Assembly: GCA_947477755.1 (NCBI GenBank)
Contig: CANJVS010000002.1
Location: 1-44,234, forward strand
DNA: 44,234 nt
Reading direction: 5' to 3'
From: Verrucomicrobiaceae bacterium
Lineage (GTDB): Bacteria; Verrucomicrobiota; Verrucomicrobiia; Verrucomicrobiales; Verrucomicrobiaceae
Shown piece after piece: positions 25,723 through 33,968 of this stretch. Both the position numbers and the translations under genes were made by a program. Under the pieces are notes generated by a model. The model was given only the letters and a program-made list of their open reading frames with translations, was not told the DNA's origin and did no database searches. Each line of letters opens with the position of its first letter. Position 1 is the stretch's first letter.

Positions 25723-26289
25723 TCAGTCAGAAGTGTGTCTGGTTGGCAGCAGGCGTGCGGGCACGCCTGCGATCACGGACCCTGGAGGGAAACTTTTAGT
25801 GACGACAGCACCGGCGGCCACGACGCAGCCATCACCAAGCTCCACGTCTTTGAGGATGACGGCTTTTGCCCCGATCCAGCAGCGGCTGCCGATCTTGATG
25901 CAGCCCTTCTGCATGGGCTCGTTTCCAGGTGAGAGGCCCAGACCAAAGCTGTGATTGCTGTCCGTCATGTAGATATCCGGGCCGAACATGTTGTCGTCCC
26001 CGATCTCGATCAGGCCGCAGGCGTCGAGCATGACATTGCGGTTGAAGTAATTGCCGTTCCCGATCTTGATGCGGATGCCATCGTGATCGGTGTTCTCCGG
26101 CCAGAGCCAGCAGCCCTGGGTGAAGGCATTCAATTTGCCGATCTCGATCTGCGACACGCGGCGGCAGCGGCCACCGCCTTCCATGCGATTGGGAGAGCCT
26201 TGCTTCATGCCCAACCAACGATAGGCAAAAAGCCTGATCCGGCTCATCAGCCCGCGCGGCGCATTCAGCAGCAGGGATTCAATCTTCAT
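25723..26289 (-). CDS. Hexapeptide-repeat O-acetyltransferase (WcaF/maltose-acetyltransferase type)
   Basis: 188 residues from the ATG at 26289 (a GTG two codons upstream is also possible). A left-handed beta-helix is indicated by repeats such as IEIGKLN, IRIKIGNGN, IEIGDDN, IKIGSRCWIGAKAVI and LGDGCVVAAGAVV. The end VIAGVPARLLP is the usual signature, and the NHSF segment supplies the catalytic-type histidine. These enzymes transfer acetyl (or another acyl group) from CoA to a sugar hydroxyl. It overlaps the double GT2 gene by 11 bases and sits 2 bases before the zinc-ribbon methyltransferase gene, so it probably decorates the same glycan. Confidence 0.88.
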   Translation of the reverse strand: MKIESLLLNAPRGLMSRIRLFAYRWLGMKQGSPNRMEGGGRCRRVSQIEIGKLNAFTQGCWLWPENTDHDGIRIKIGNGNYFNRNVMLDACGLIEIGDDNMFGPDIYMTDSNHSFGLGLSPGNEPMQKGCIKIGSRCWIGAKAVILKDVELGDGCVVAAGAVVTKSFPPGSVIAGVPARLLPTRHTSD

Positions 26290-28111
26290 GGGCACAGGGT
26301 TCTGTGGTTTCTAGCGGCGGGAAAGGGGCCAGCGGCCTTGTTCCGTGTGACAGCTTTCTGTAGTCCAAGATGGCCCGGGCACTCACCGCCTTGCGGGAAC
26401 AGAGGGCGGCGGGCAGCGCCTGGAGAAACATGCTCAGGCCATCCAGAAACGCCTGCGTCATGCCGTGCCGCCAGGCATGGATGAAATGCCGCCAGGTCCT
26501 GGCGGGCAGAAAAAGAGGCAGCAGCCAGGCCGGTGTGCGCCGCACGGTCATCACGAGGTCATTGCAGACCACAGAGCGGTGTTGTGCGGCAAAGTCACGA
26601 GCCACGCTGGTCTTGTCATGCCAGACGTGAACCCCTGGCAAGGCCATGATCTCATGGCCGGCATTAATCAGCCGAAGACAGAGATCTTTTTCCTCTCCGC
26701 CGTAGCTGCCTGGCACGGCATCATACACACCGACTTGCCGGACCGTCTTCAGCTTCAGGATATGACCGCAGCCGATAAAGATGCCTGTGCGCTGGGCTGG
26801 CTGCCTCTCCACCGGTTCGGCCCGGTCGGGTGAAAGGATGTCATAGGCCACAGCCGCGACGTTGGGGCGTCTCTCCATAAGACTTACGGCCAGCGCGATT
26901 TCATCTTCCCGCAAAAACCATGAGTCGTCATCCAGGCTGACGAAGTAGTCCACGCCTTCGGTGAGCATCCATTGATTGCGCGCAGCCATGTAGCCGCGGC
27001 CAGGTTCCCAGCGAATCCATTCCACTTCAGGATAGCGCTGTGCCAGTTCTGGAGTCGCGTCCGTCGAGCAATCGTCAATGACGGACACGCGCACGCGGCA
27101 GCCTTTCTGAGCGAAAGCGGACTCAATGGCCTTGGGCAGAATCTCAGCACGGTTGTGCGTGACGATGCCCACCAGCACGGAGGGTGGCTTTTGCTGAGGG
27201 TTCTGGTCAGATAACTGGGTGGATTCACAGCCGTCATCAGCGCTTTCCGGCAGGCGTGGTTGACGCGACCTCAGATAAGAAAGAATACCGAGCCGCGGCA
27301 TCGGGCGACGCAGGTGGCGGAATCCCCAAAGGCTGGCAGGGATTCCCCATAAACCTGAGGCAATGCCCGCAAAGCGTCTCTGGCCCGCCATGAACCAGAT
27401 CACATTGGCTACCTGCAGTGCTCCATAAATCCAGAGTGTGATGGGGTAACGCAGCCAGGTCAGCAGCGCCGCATTTTGGATGGTGGCGGTAGTGATCTCC
27501 GGCCGGCTGTGATGGGTCAGTTCGGTGTCGTGGAAGACCCGGAGATCATTGCAAAATCTGATTTGGTGGCCTGAGGTGTGCAGTTGCAGGGACAGGTCTC
27601 GCTCCTCCAGCCCATAGGCATCCGGGCGGTCAACGTATCCGGACAAGGTTCGATAGACAGAGGCTCTCAGGGCATACCCGCAGCCAGTGTAGTCAGTCAC
27701 GATCTCAGACGTTTCCCTCAGGGGCGGCATCCTTTCATTTCTCTGGGAGATCACTGTGGCGAAGCAGGCGGCTTCGGGTGAATCCTGCACATGTTTGATC
27801 AGTCGGGCGAAATAATCGTCATCCACTGGCCAGGAGTCATCATCGAAGGAAGCAAACACTTCATGGCGTCCAGCCAGGAGGCAGCGGTGACGGCCTCCGC
27901 CAGGGCCAACCCGATGCGGTGATGAGATCACCTTCACCGAGGGGAAGACCTGGGCGAGCCTCTGCTCCAGGACAGCATCGCTTGCATCCACATGCAGGAT
28001 GATTTCCGCAGGCACTGGGTCACAGGCCAGGATGCGTTCGATGGCCTGAAACACACGCTCCCCTCGGGAATACGTGGGGATGCCAACTGTGATGGGAACC
28101 GTCGCTGACAT
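26279..28111 (-). CDS. Two-domain family 2 glycosyltransferase
   Basis: 610 residues comprising two full GT-A domains. Domain 1 (about 5-290) has ITVGIPTYSRGERVFQAI and FASFDDDSWPVDDDY. Domain 2 (about 310-580) has VLVGIVTHNRAEILPKAI, VSVIDDCSTDATPELA and FVSLDDDSWFLREDE. The same unusual DDDSW metal motif occurs in both, so an internal duplication is likely. Each half also has a GxE(E)(K/R)DL segment (LEERDLSLQLH, GEEKDLCLRLI). Such fusions can add two sugars or form a polymerising pair. A hydrophobic stretch lies between the domains (about 225-270). It overlaps the acetyltransferase gene by 11 bases. Confidence 0.87.
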   Translation of the reverse strand: MSATVPITVGIPTYSRGERVFQAIERILACDPVPAEIILHVDASDAVLEQRLAQVFPSVKVISSPHRVGPGGGRHRCLLAGRHEVFASFDDDSWPVDDDYFARLIKHVQDSPEAACFATVISQRNERMPPLRETSEIVTDYTGCGYALRASVYRTLSGYVDRPDAYGLEERDLSLQLHTSGHQIRFCNDLRVFHDTELTHHSRPEITTATIQNAALLTWLRYPITLWIYGALQVANVIWFMAGQRRFAGIASGLWGIPASLWGFRHLRRPMPRLGILSYLRSRQPRLPESADDGCESTQLSDQNPQQKPPSVLVGIVTHNRAEILPKAIESAFAQKGCRVRVSVIDDCSTDATPELAQRYPEVEWIRWEPGRGYMAARNQWMLTEGVDYFVSLDDDSWFLREDEIALAVSLMERRPNVAAVAYDILSPDRAEPVERQPAQRTGIFIGCGHILKLKTVRQVGVYDAVPGSYGGEEKDLCLRLINAGHEIMALPGVHVWHDKTSVARDFAAQHRSVVCNDLVMTVRRTPAWLLPLFLPARTWRHFIHAWRHGMTQAFLDGLSMFLQALPAALCSRKAVSARAILDYRKLSHGTRPLAPFPPLETTEPCAHED

Positions 28112-28132
28112 GATCAGATCAACCTTCTCAAA

Positions 28133-28750
28133 CTACTTGCGGCACTCGATCGCCAGACCGGCCACAAACCGCTCCGGATTTTCGACGGCGAGGAATGACT
28201 TGTTGGCGGAATCTCCGGCCTGACACCGGCGAATACCGGTAAATCCTGCCTGCTGAAGCTCGGCAATCATCCCTTTCTCATCCCACATCCAGAGGTGATG
28301 TGAGTTGCCTAGGTGCTCGCGAATGATGGCCTTGATCCCTTTGGGGCGCCTATCACGGCCGAGGTGGGAGTAGCGCAGGAAATTGGAAAGCGCCTCCGGC
28401 TTGGGATTAGACTGATAGGCAACTACAAGTTGCGCAAAATCAGGCACCAAGATACGGCAGGTGCCGCCAGGTTTCAGATAGCTGTGGGTGTTGCGCAGGG
28501 CGATGCGGAAATCCTCCAGCGCCAGATGCTCCAGGATGTGCGAGCAGAAAATGGCCTCACAGGAGTCGGGCTGGAGATTCATGCCGCGTACGATGTCACC
28601 ATAGAATACAGCCTCTGGAAAGCGTGGCTTCAGCCACTTCTTGAAGATCCATCCGAGCAACGGCAGGCGCTGCAATCTCAGCGTCGGGCTGGCATCGCAG
28701 TTGTGCCAGCCGTCTCCCGTGTCCAGGCCGCAGCCGTAGTGCAAATTCAT
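28133..28750 (-). CDS. Class I methyltransferase (small, Methyltransf_11-like)
   Basis: 205 residues from the ATG at 28750. The frame continues to 28867, but that extension runs through the left hairpin unit of the repeat at 28783-28850, and relatives usually begin with a motif-I sequence like MNLHYGCGLDTGDGWHNCDA. Other motifs are FCSHILEHLALED, YLKPGGTCRILVPDF and a C-terminal LAVENPER. EHL followed by the PGG loop is typical of predicted methyltransferases in surface-glycan loci. It starts after the repeat-rich gap that parts it from the next gene upstream, and ends 21 bases before the double GT2 gene. Confidence 0.75.
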   Translation of the reverse strand: MNLHYGCGLDTGDGWHNCDASPTLRLQRLPLLGWIFKKWLKPRFPEAVFYGDIVRGMNLQPDSCEAIFCSHILEHLALEDFRIALRNTHSYLKPGGTCRILVPDFAQLVVAYQSNPKPEALSNFLRYSHLGRDRRPKGIKAIIREHLGNSHHLWMWDEKGMIAELQQAGFTGIRRCQAGDSANKSFLAVENPERFVAGLAIECRK

Positions 28751-29095
28751 GAGTTTGTGTGCAATTCTGTTAAGCAATCTTGTCGAGCCAGTGGCTCGAA
28801 AGAAATCAGCCGGTGGTGAAGCGAGGCTCTGCAAGCGGGAACCACCGGATACCGAATGATTGTGCATTGAGGTGTTTTGCGCTCCGGCATGAGCGCGAGA
28901 ATGATGGTCGCTGCACAGACAGCATTGTTTCGATATGACTTCTCGCGCCCCTCAAGGGCGCGAACCGGCGAACACCTCGGAGGCTCGTATTCCAGGGGTT
29001 ACGCTCGTTCCTTGCGCCACCCCTGGCTAATCTCTTTCGAGCCTTCGGCTCGATCAACAAATAGAGATGGGCATCATGGCTGAACGGCATTGAGA
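28751..29095. other. 345-base noncoding stretch with hairpin repeats
   Basis: The largest gap in the window. Nearly all of it is made of inverted repeats (see 28783-29053). I see no credible gene: the frames that cross it only continue flanking genes through the repeats. An outer pair GAGGTGTT (28869-28876) / AACACCTC (28971-28978) encloses the central part, and a perfect TCGCGCCC-ctcaa-GGGCGCGA hairpin lies at 28943-28963. Confidence 0.7.
28783..29053. repeat. Inverted pair of two-hairpin units (REP/BIME-like)
   Basis: Left unit (+ strand, about 28783-28850): hairpin TCGAGCC-N3-GGCTCGA (28783-28799), linker AAGAAATCAG, hairpin CCGGTGGT (28810-28817) / ACCACCGG (28841-28848). Right unit, reading the - strand from 29053: TCGAGCC-N3-GGCTCGA (29037-29053), linker AAGAGATTAG, hairpin CCAGGGGT / ACCCCTGG (+ strand 28992-28999 / 29019-29026). 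The units are homologous over about 65 bases but in opposite orientation, with a central hairpin between them. This is the layout of a bacterial interspersed mosaic element; no transposase is nearby. Confidence 0.78.
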
Positions 29096-30028
29096 TTAAA
29101 CGGGCGTCCCGGAAGCTGGGCGTAGCAGGCGTGAGATCGCCAAACCTTTGCCGTGAAGGTCGCTGAAAAAAAAGGGCCGGGAGTGTTTCTGAACCACTCC
29201 GGCAAATAGTTGAAAGGCCTCCCATAAAAACAGGCGGGCGTAATCCAACAGTCCGGCGCGCTTCAGGATCTGGGTCATGACGTAGTGGCGGTTGATAAGT
29301 TCCATCGCGGAGAGTTCGGCGGGATCGGATTTGTGGGAGCCGGGCTGGCTGTCGTGGAAGATGCGGGCCGTACGCGCATTCGCCAGTTTCCATTTTCGTC
29401 CGACGATGACCGAGAGCGTCACATCCTCCATCAACGAATAGCCCGTGAAGTGAGCAGGAAAGGGCGGCTCAGGCAGCGCCTCACGGCGATACATTGTGCA
29501 GGTCGTGTTAAGCCATTCCACGGGCACGATTTCTGGCAGTTCGGGACGATCTTCCGGCAGCAGATTCACTGCTGGTCCCAGAATACGACCGGCAAAACAT
29601 GTTCCATTTCCACCCATCAACCTGAACATGAAGCGTGAGACCCTACCTGGGTTCTGGTAGCGCTGGTTGGTGATCATGGCATTCACGCCGCCGATCTTTG
29701 GATCTGAGTTGAGCGCTGACCAGAGACGCGCCACACACTCCGGCTCAAGGAGAATGTCATCATCGAAGAACCAGATCACGGGCTGGGTCGCCAGCGTCAC
29801 CCCTTGATTTCGCTGTGCCGCCGCACCGAGTGCTTCTGCACGTCGATAGCTCACTTTACAGAGGCCATTCGTACTGCTTGCAAAAGCCTCGACCACCTCA
29901 TGTGTCGCATCATCCACAGAGCCATCCACCACGATCAACTCCGCGGGCAGCTCACCCTGCTTCACTAATGAGTCCAACGTGCGCACCATCACCTCAGCAC
30001 GATTGCGAGTGGGGACAATCGCACTCAT
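29096..30028 (-). CDS. Glycosyltransferase family 2
   Basis: 310 residues from the ATG at 30028 (MSAIVPTRNRAEVMVRTLD), preceded by an AAGGG about 8 bases upstream. The frame extends to a TTG at 30100, adding 24 unlikely residues. GT-A marks are ELIVVDGSVDDAT, AAAQRNQGVTLA and VIWFFDDDILLEPE with the DDD metal site. FTGYSLMEDVTLSVIVGRKW carries the acidic ED pair expected near the acceptor site. It probably adds one sugar at the cytoplasmic face. It follows the upstream methyltransferase gene after 108 bases without recognisable signals and is followed by the hairpin-repeat gap. Confidence 0.85.
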   Translation of the reverse strand: MSAIVPTRNRAEVMVRTLDSLVKQGELPAELIVVDGSVDDATHEVVEAFASSTNGLCKVSYRRAEALGAAAQRNQGVTLATQPVIWFFDDDILLEPECVARLWSALNSDPKIGGVNAMITNQRYQNPGRVSRFMFRLMGGNGTCFAGRILGPAVNLLPEDRPELPEIVPVEWLNTTCTMYRREALPEPPFPAHFTGYSLMEDVTLSVIVGRKWKLANARTARIFHDSQPGSHKSDPAELSAMELINRHYVMTQILKRAGLLDYARLFLWEAFQLFAGVVQKHSRPFFFSDLHGKGLAISRLLRPASGTPV

Positions 30029-30136
30029 CTCAAAAACCCTTGGTGTTGACGGTGAAAGGTTCACTTTATAGAAAGCCTCAAAACTGACTAATCTCACCAA
30101 AAACGTCTGCTAGCGGCAATTCAAGGATGCAGGACG

Positions 30137-30808
30137 CTATGACGCCGGTTTTGTAGCCTCGATGTATAACGATTCAACTTCACGCGAAGCAGTATCGATA
30201 AGCATCCTTGGATCACTACCGACTCCAAAGGTCCGCCGTGTCACCTGAACGAATTGATTCAATTCGAGCAACTGTTTCAGCATGTCAAAATCATGAATGA
30301 ACAAGTGACCATGTGATCGGAAAATTCGATTCACACTCATGATCGGGCTGTAGAGCGACTTGTATGAATCATCCGAAGCGTAGGGTAGCGTAACGTCGGC
30401 TCTTCCATTCATAATCTCGACATAGCGTGACAGATAGATCTGACCATCTGGGACAACGATCCGAATGACGCCTCCAGGCTTGAGTAATCGAAAGGACTCG
30501 AGCAGCACCTGATCTACAGCAGCAAACGGCAGGTGCTCCAGACAGTGTTCTGTATAGACTCCATCAAGAGAACCCGAATCAAGAGGGATACCCTTTGTAA
30601 CATCCCAGCACAGATCAATGTGGGTTCGCCATTCGTAATCCATGTGGATAAAGCCATCATGGGTATTTGGTCCGCAGCCAATCTCTAGATAGTTCTTTCC
30701 TGTGATGCGTTTCCAATCGACAAAAAATCTGCGATTCCGAACGAGTGATCCAATCACTCGGCGAACTTTGACATAGTCCGTGAGCGGACGATTAAAGGAG
30801 ATGCTCAT
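30137..30808 (-). CDS. Class I SAM-dependent methyltransferase
   Basis: 223 residues. Motif I is NYLEIGCGPNTHDGFIHMDYEW, with GVYTEHCLEHLPFAAVDQ (EHCLEHL motif) and LLKPGGVIRIVVPD. These match small predicted methyltransferases of surface-glycan loci, close in style to 28133-28750. The GCGPNTHDGFIHMD pattern resembles the GCGLDTGDGWHNCD of that gene, so the two may be distant paralogues. It overlaps the upstream GT2 by an ATGA junction. Substrate unknown. Confidence 0.84.
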   Translation of the reverse strand: MSISFNRPLTDYVKVRRVIGSLVRNRRFFVDWKRITGKNYLEIGCGPNTHDGFIHMDYEWRTHIDLCWDVTKGIPLDSGSLDGVYTEHCLEHLPFAAVDQVLLESFRLLKPGGVIRIVVPDGQIYLSRYVEIMNGRADVTLPYASDDSYKSLYSPIMSVNRIFRSHGHLFIHDFDMLKQLLELNQFVQVTRRTFGVGSDPRMLIDTASREVESLYIEATKPAS

Positions 30809-31788
30809 TGGTGTTCTTGGGACCTGCCGAGACAGGAAACCTTTCTCGCGATCATGGCTAGTATCTCGGCAGCCTGATAACCCAACACCCTGTAAGCGTG
30901 CCTGTAAGCAGCACTGTAGTTGATTCGCTTTCCGTAACCTCCTGGATCGAAATCTGGCTGAGAAAGGTGAATGGTATCAGCGATCTCCACCGCAAATTTG
31001 CGATCATATTGCCAGACCAACCGAGCCACTTCTAAGCGGGATTGATTGGTGAGATACATCCGCTCATGACTCATGGCTCGGTTTAAATTCAGGAACTTTT
31101 CAGCGTCATTGATGATCTCCAATCGGCGGCGATTGACCTCGCAAAGATCATTCGTGCATACTGATCCGTCACGCCACTGGCGGTACACCGCTCCGTAGTC
31201 CGTGCAGTAGGCAAAGTGGTGACCGGCCTTCAGCATCCTGAGATACAACTCGTGCTCCTGGCAGCAGGGCTGGTCCGCCTTCCATCCACCCACTGAGAGC
31301 ACAGCCTGCTTCCGCCATAGTACGGCACCCGTTTGAGGGAGATCCCAGCGCATGAGAAGACACCAGGAATCAAGAGGCTCCGGCATCAGCGAGACAGCCT
31401 GACGAATCTCGCCGCCAATCTGAGTCTCCACGATGTATCTGCTAAAAACCACATCAACTCCAGGGTTCGCCTCAATGAATTGCATCTGCTTATCGATCTT
31501 GTCTGGTAGCAGATAATCATCGGCATCCAAGTATTGCAGCCAGTCTCCGCGTGAGAGATCTAACAGGCGATTGCGCGCTACATTGCCGCCGCGATTGGGC
31601 CCCGTCTCCCAGCGGATGCGATCTCCGAAACTCTGAATCACCTTCAAGCTCCCATCCGTGGAACCATCATCGACGACGATCAATTCCTTCTCCGCCCAAG
31701 TCTGCGCCAGCGCGCTCTCGATGCACTGCCCGATCCAGCATTCTGCGTTGAAGCAAGGTATAAGGATAGAGACGAGACGTTTGTTCAT
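30805..31788 (-). CDS. Glycosyltransferase family 2
   Basis: 327 residues from the ATG at 31788 (MNKRLVSILIPCFNAECWIG); the frame is open to 31836 but relatives begin here. GT-A features are ELIVVDDGSTDGSLKVIQS, NRGGNVARNRLLDLS and WLQYLDADDYLLPDKI with the DADD metal site, and a CQEHELYLRML acidic segment. The enzyme is of the common single-addition GT2 type, in the cytoplasm. The 96 bases upstream (31789-31884) are AT-rich and might hold a promoter, but I find no convincing -35/-10 pair. Confidence 0.88.
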   Translation of the reverse strand: MNKRLVSILIPCFNAECWIGQCIESALAQTWAEKELIVVDDGSTDGSLKVIQSFGDRIRWETGPNRGGNVARNRLLDLSRGDWLQYLDADDYLLPDKIDKQMQFIEANPGVDVVFSRYIVETQIGGEIRQAVSLMPEPLDSWCLLMRWDLPQTGAVLWRKQAVLSVGGWKADQPCCQEHELYLRMLKAGHHFAYCTDYGAVYRQWRDGSVCTNDLCEVNRRRLEIINDAEKFLNLNRAMSHERMYLTNQSRLEVARLVWQYDRKFAVEIADTIHLSQPDFDPGGYGKRINYSAAYRHAYRVLGYQAAEILAMIARKVSCLGRSQEHQ

Positions 31789-31884
31789 GGACGGACGATA
31801 CTGGATAATTGAACGATAAGTTTTGGCCCATCCCATGAACTGTATGTGTCTTCGCGCATCATCATAATCGGGCGAAAATATGAT

Positions 31885-33111
31885 TTAACTAAGCTGGTTA
31901 TTTTTAGATTCCGCAGCCGCGCAAATAAGGGCTTGTTGGAAAAAGGCGCGAATTGCCTTCGGTTCAAAGTCCCGGTTGCCCGCCTGAATGGCGTTCGAGG
32001 ACAATTGCACCCGAAGATTGGAATCGTCCCTCAATCGAGCGAGTTCTGATGTCCACGACTGTCCATCACGCGCCGTAATTACGATGCAGGAGTTTGGATT
32101 TTTTAAACCCCATTTCACCCCTGTCGCATAGTCTGGTCCTGCGATAAGGAGGGGCATTCCCAAGGCCAAATACTCGGGCAGCTTGCTCGGAAAATGCGTG
32201 CGATAGAGTGCCTGATGCCCATGATTGGCATAGCAATAGGGAAGTAAGACGGCGTCACATTCTTCCTTGAGCGTCTCCCACATGAGTTCCGGAGTGCTGG
32301 CTCTGCCCCTGCTCACCAACACATCTGAGTAAGTCGAGACAGGAAGCGACCCTCCATAAACACGCACTGTAGCTCCAGACTCTCGAAGAACAGGAGCCAG
32401 TTCGATGAGTCTGGGGCCATATCCATAATTAAGTCCACCTGCGTATCCAAGAGTCAGGCTGCCTGGGACTTTCAACGAGATAGAGGACTGTGATGAACGA
32501 TGAGTCGTGTGTTCGCTTCGATTCGGATACATCACCTCGCCGCTGACTCCGTAACGCTCGTGCAGACAGTCTTCGAGTTCAGGTGAAACACACAGTCGGC
32601 GACTTGCATGACGGTAAATGCGTCGGAATCGCTCACGAATGAGATGACGGGCCGATGAGTAACTGGTGTTAAAATCCTCAGGATCATCATGCACAATGAG
32701 AACCAGAGGTGCGCCAGATCGGAGCGAATAGTCGTAGGCAGCTTCTGAATAGCCCAAACTCGACAGGACATGGACGATGACATCAGGTTTAAAGGTGGCA
32801 GGGAGGTGCGTTTCAAGTCTTCCCACTGGCAGTACTTTGAGTGTGCGCAGGAGCCGAACCAGACGGAAGAAGCGAGTTTTTGCCAGCCTTTCAAAGGGCG
32901 GTTCATAAGGGTGAAACTGACAGTTCAAAGCTTCAGTCCCTGACGGCAGAAAAGGTCCAAGGCAAAGCAGCGAGTCCAGAGGCCAACCCCGGAAAAGCCG
33001 GTGCAACAAAATACCCCCGGCTGACCCATAATGAGGAAGATCAATCCCCATGACCAAGACCTTGGGAAACATTCCCACTTCTTTTGGCAAGCTGTCGTCC
33101 TCACCTATCAT
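31885..33111 (-). CDS. Glycosyltransferase family 4-like
   Basis: 408 residues from the ATG at 33111, two bases after the stop of the upstream gene; a second ATG at 33072 (MFPKVLVMGIDLPHYGSAGG) is equally possible and matches the domain start. GT-B features are VIVHVLSSLGYSEAA, LVLIVHDDPEDF, LTLGYAGGLNYGYGP, VRVYGGSLP and a weak C-terminal donor site, TELMWETLKEECDAVLLPY with HFPSKLPEYLALGMPLLIAG. The canonical E-x7-E is not obvious, but SKLPEYLALG is the alternative seen in some GT4 subfamilies. Role in chain extension is inferred. Confidence 0.75.
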   Translation of the reverse strand: MIGEDDSLPKEVGMFPKVLVMGIDLPHYGSAGGILLHRLFRGWPLDSLLCLGPFLPSGTEALNCQFHPYEPPFERLAKTRFFRLVRLLRTLKVLPVGRLETHLPATFKPDVIVHVLSSLGYSEAAYDYSLRSGAPLVLIVHDDPEDFNTSYSSARHLIRERFRRIYRHASRRLCVSPELEDCLHERYGVSGEVMYPNRSEHTTHRSSQSSISLKVPGSLTLGYAGGLNYGYGPRLIELAPVLRESGATVRVYGGSLPVSTYSDVLVSRGRASTPELMWETLKEECDAVLLPYCYANHGHQALYRTHFPSKLPEYLALGMPLLIAGPDYATGVKWGLKNPNSCIVITARDGQSWTSELARLRDDSNLRVQLSSNAIQAGNRDFEPKAIRAFFQQALICAAAESKNNQLS

Positions 33112-33113
33112 CG

Positions 33114-33956
33114 TTATGAACTGCGATCCGAATGAGTCACTATCAATCGACGTCTCCTCATGAGTCTGAGTGATAATCGCACCCATTGTTTTAAGGCACG
33201 GCTGAACAGGATCTGACATCTACCCTTGATGGTGTACCAATGAATGAAATTTCCGATCACTCGATTGTCATGGCCGCCTGCACCCCGGAAAGTCTTGAGC
33301 CGATACTTATGGGCGAGCAGTGAGAGTACGGACTGATCGCCTCGATGTTCGACAAAGCCGGGCAAATCCGGCAGCCCACACAGTCGTGCGTTGTCGTATG
33401 AGGCGATTCGTTCATCAAGGGTAAAACTCAAGTATTCCTCCGCCAGTTGGAGCGTGAAGGCATTTTTCTGCAATACGAACCATGTCGCCTGCATGGCAGT
33501 GGCCTGATGATATTCAGGCGTATCAAGACCCATAAAATAGAAGCAATCCCGCTTAGTCCACTTCTGATTAGCATCTCCCCATTGATGGATCAGCGTGCCT
33601 CCGTTGGCGATGCACATCTCAATCAAAGGCGTGACTGAAGTCTCGAACAGATGAGGCCCATCACCTGAATCATAGTAGATCAGAATGTCCCCCTCATTGA
33701 GTTCGTTCAAGATTCGCAGGGTAAGGTAGGGTTTGAATACAAAACCATTGAGATGATAGGGCCTGTCCACGTATGCCTTGTTCTGTCGATAAAAGTCGGT
33801 GGAAGCGAGCATCTCCCAGTTCCATGAAATAACGGAATCGACCCCATGCTTAAGAGCCGACGCAGACAGAGCCTCCTGCGCCTGCCTGAATACCGCACCT
33901 TTATGACCGAAACGATCATCTGCGTAGTTTAGGTGAACTGTTTTTCGTTCAGGCAC
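33114..33956 (-). CDS. Unassigned protein, possible GT-A-like nucleotide-sugar transferase
   Basis: 280 residues, GTG start at 33956. I do not recognise the family with certainty. The order of elements resembles GT-A-fold transferases: an N-terminal HLNYADDRFGHKGAVFRQAQ, a central acidic strand GDILIYYDSGD (a DxGD metal-like site), and a late EHRGDQSVLSLLAHKY segment similar to the H-R-x-D-Q-S motif of some predicted capsule transferases. The C-terminal 40 residues are very basic (SLRLMRRRRL), perhaps for membrane contact. It lies between an FkbM methyltransferase gene and a GT4 gene, 12 and 2 bases away, so a role in the same glycan is likely. No signal peptide is seen. Confidence 0.55.
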   Translation of the reverse strand: MPERKTVHLNYADDRFGHKGAVFRQAQEALSASALKHGVDSVISWNWEMLASTDFYRQNKAYVDRPYHLNGFVFKPYLTLRILNELNEGDILIYYDSGDGPHLFETSVTPLIEMCIANGGTLIHQWGDANQKWTKRDCFYFMGLDTPEYHQATAMQATWFVLQKNAFTLQLAEEYLSFTLDERIASYDNARLCGLPDLPGFVEHRGDQSVLSLLAHKYRLKTFRGAGGHDNRVIGNFIHWYTIKGRCQILFSRALKQWVRLSLRLMRRRRLIVTHSDRSS

Positions 33957-33968
33957 TGGCTGCTTTCA

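Noticed and set aside
24965-25954. Open frame of 329 codons on the + strand
   Set aside because: It lies antisense to a well-supported methyltransferase and an acetyltransferase; its composition is that of a high-G+C shadow frame and no motif is seen.
28751-28867. N-terminal extension of the methyltransferase at 28133
   Set aside because: It runs through the left hairpin unit, while relatives start at the motif-I segment encoded from 28750.
28806-29393. Open frame of 195 codons on the - strand across the hairpin region and the end of the GT2 gene
   Set aside because: It is made of the inverted-repeat units and an out-of-frame part of the GT2 gene, and it has no family-like sequence.
31789-31884. 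AT-rich gap as a promoter
   Set aside because: No convincing -35/-10 pair with proper spacing could be found by eye, so it is not listed as a promoter.
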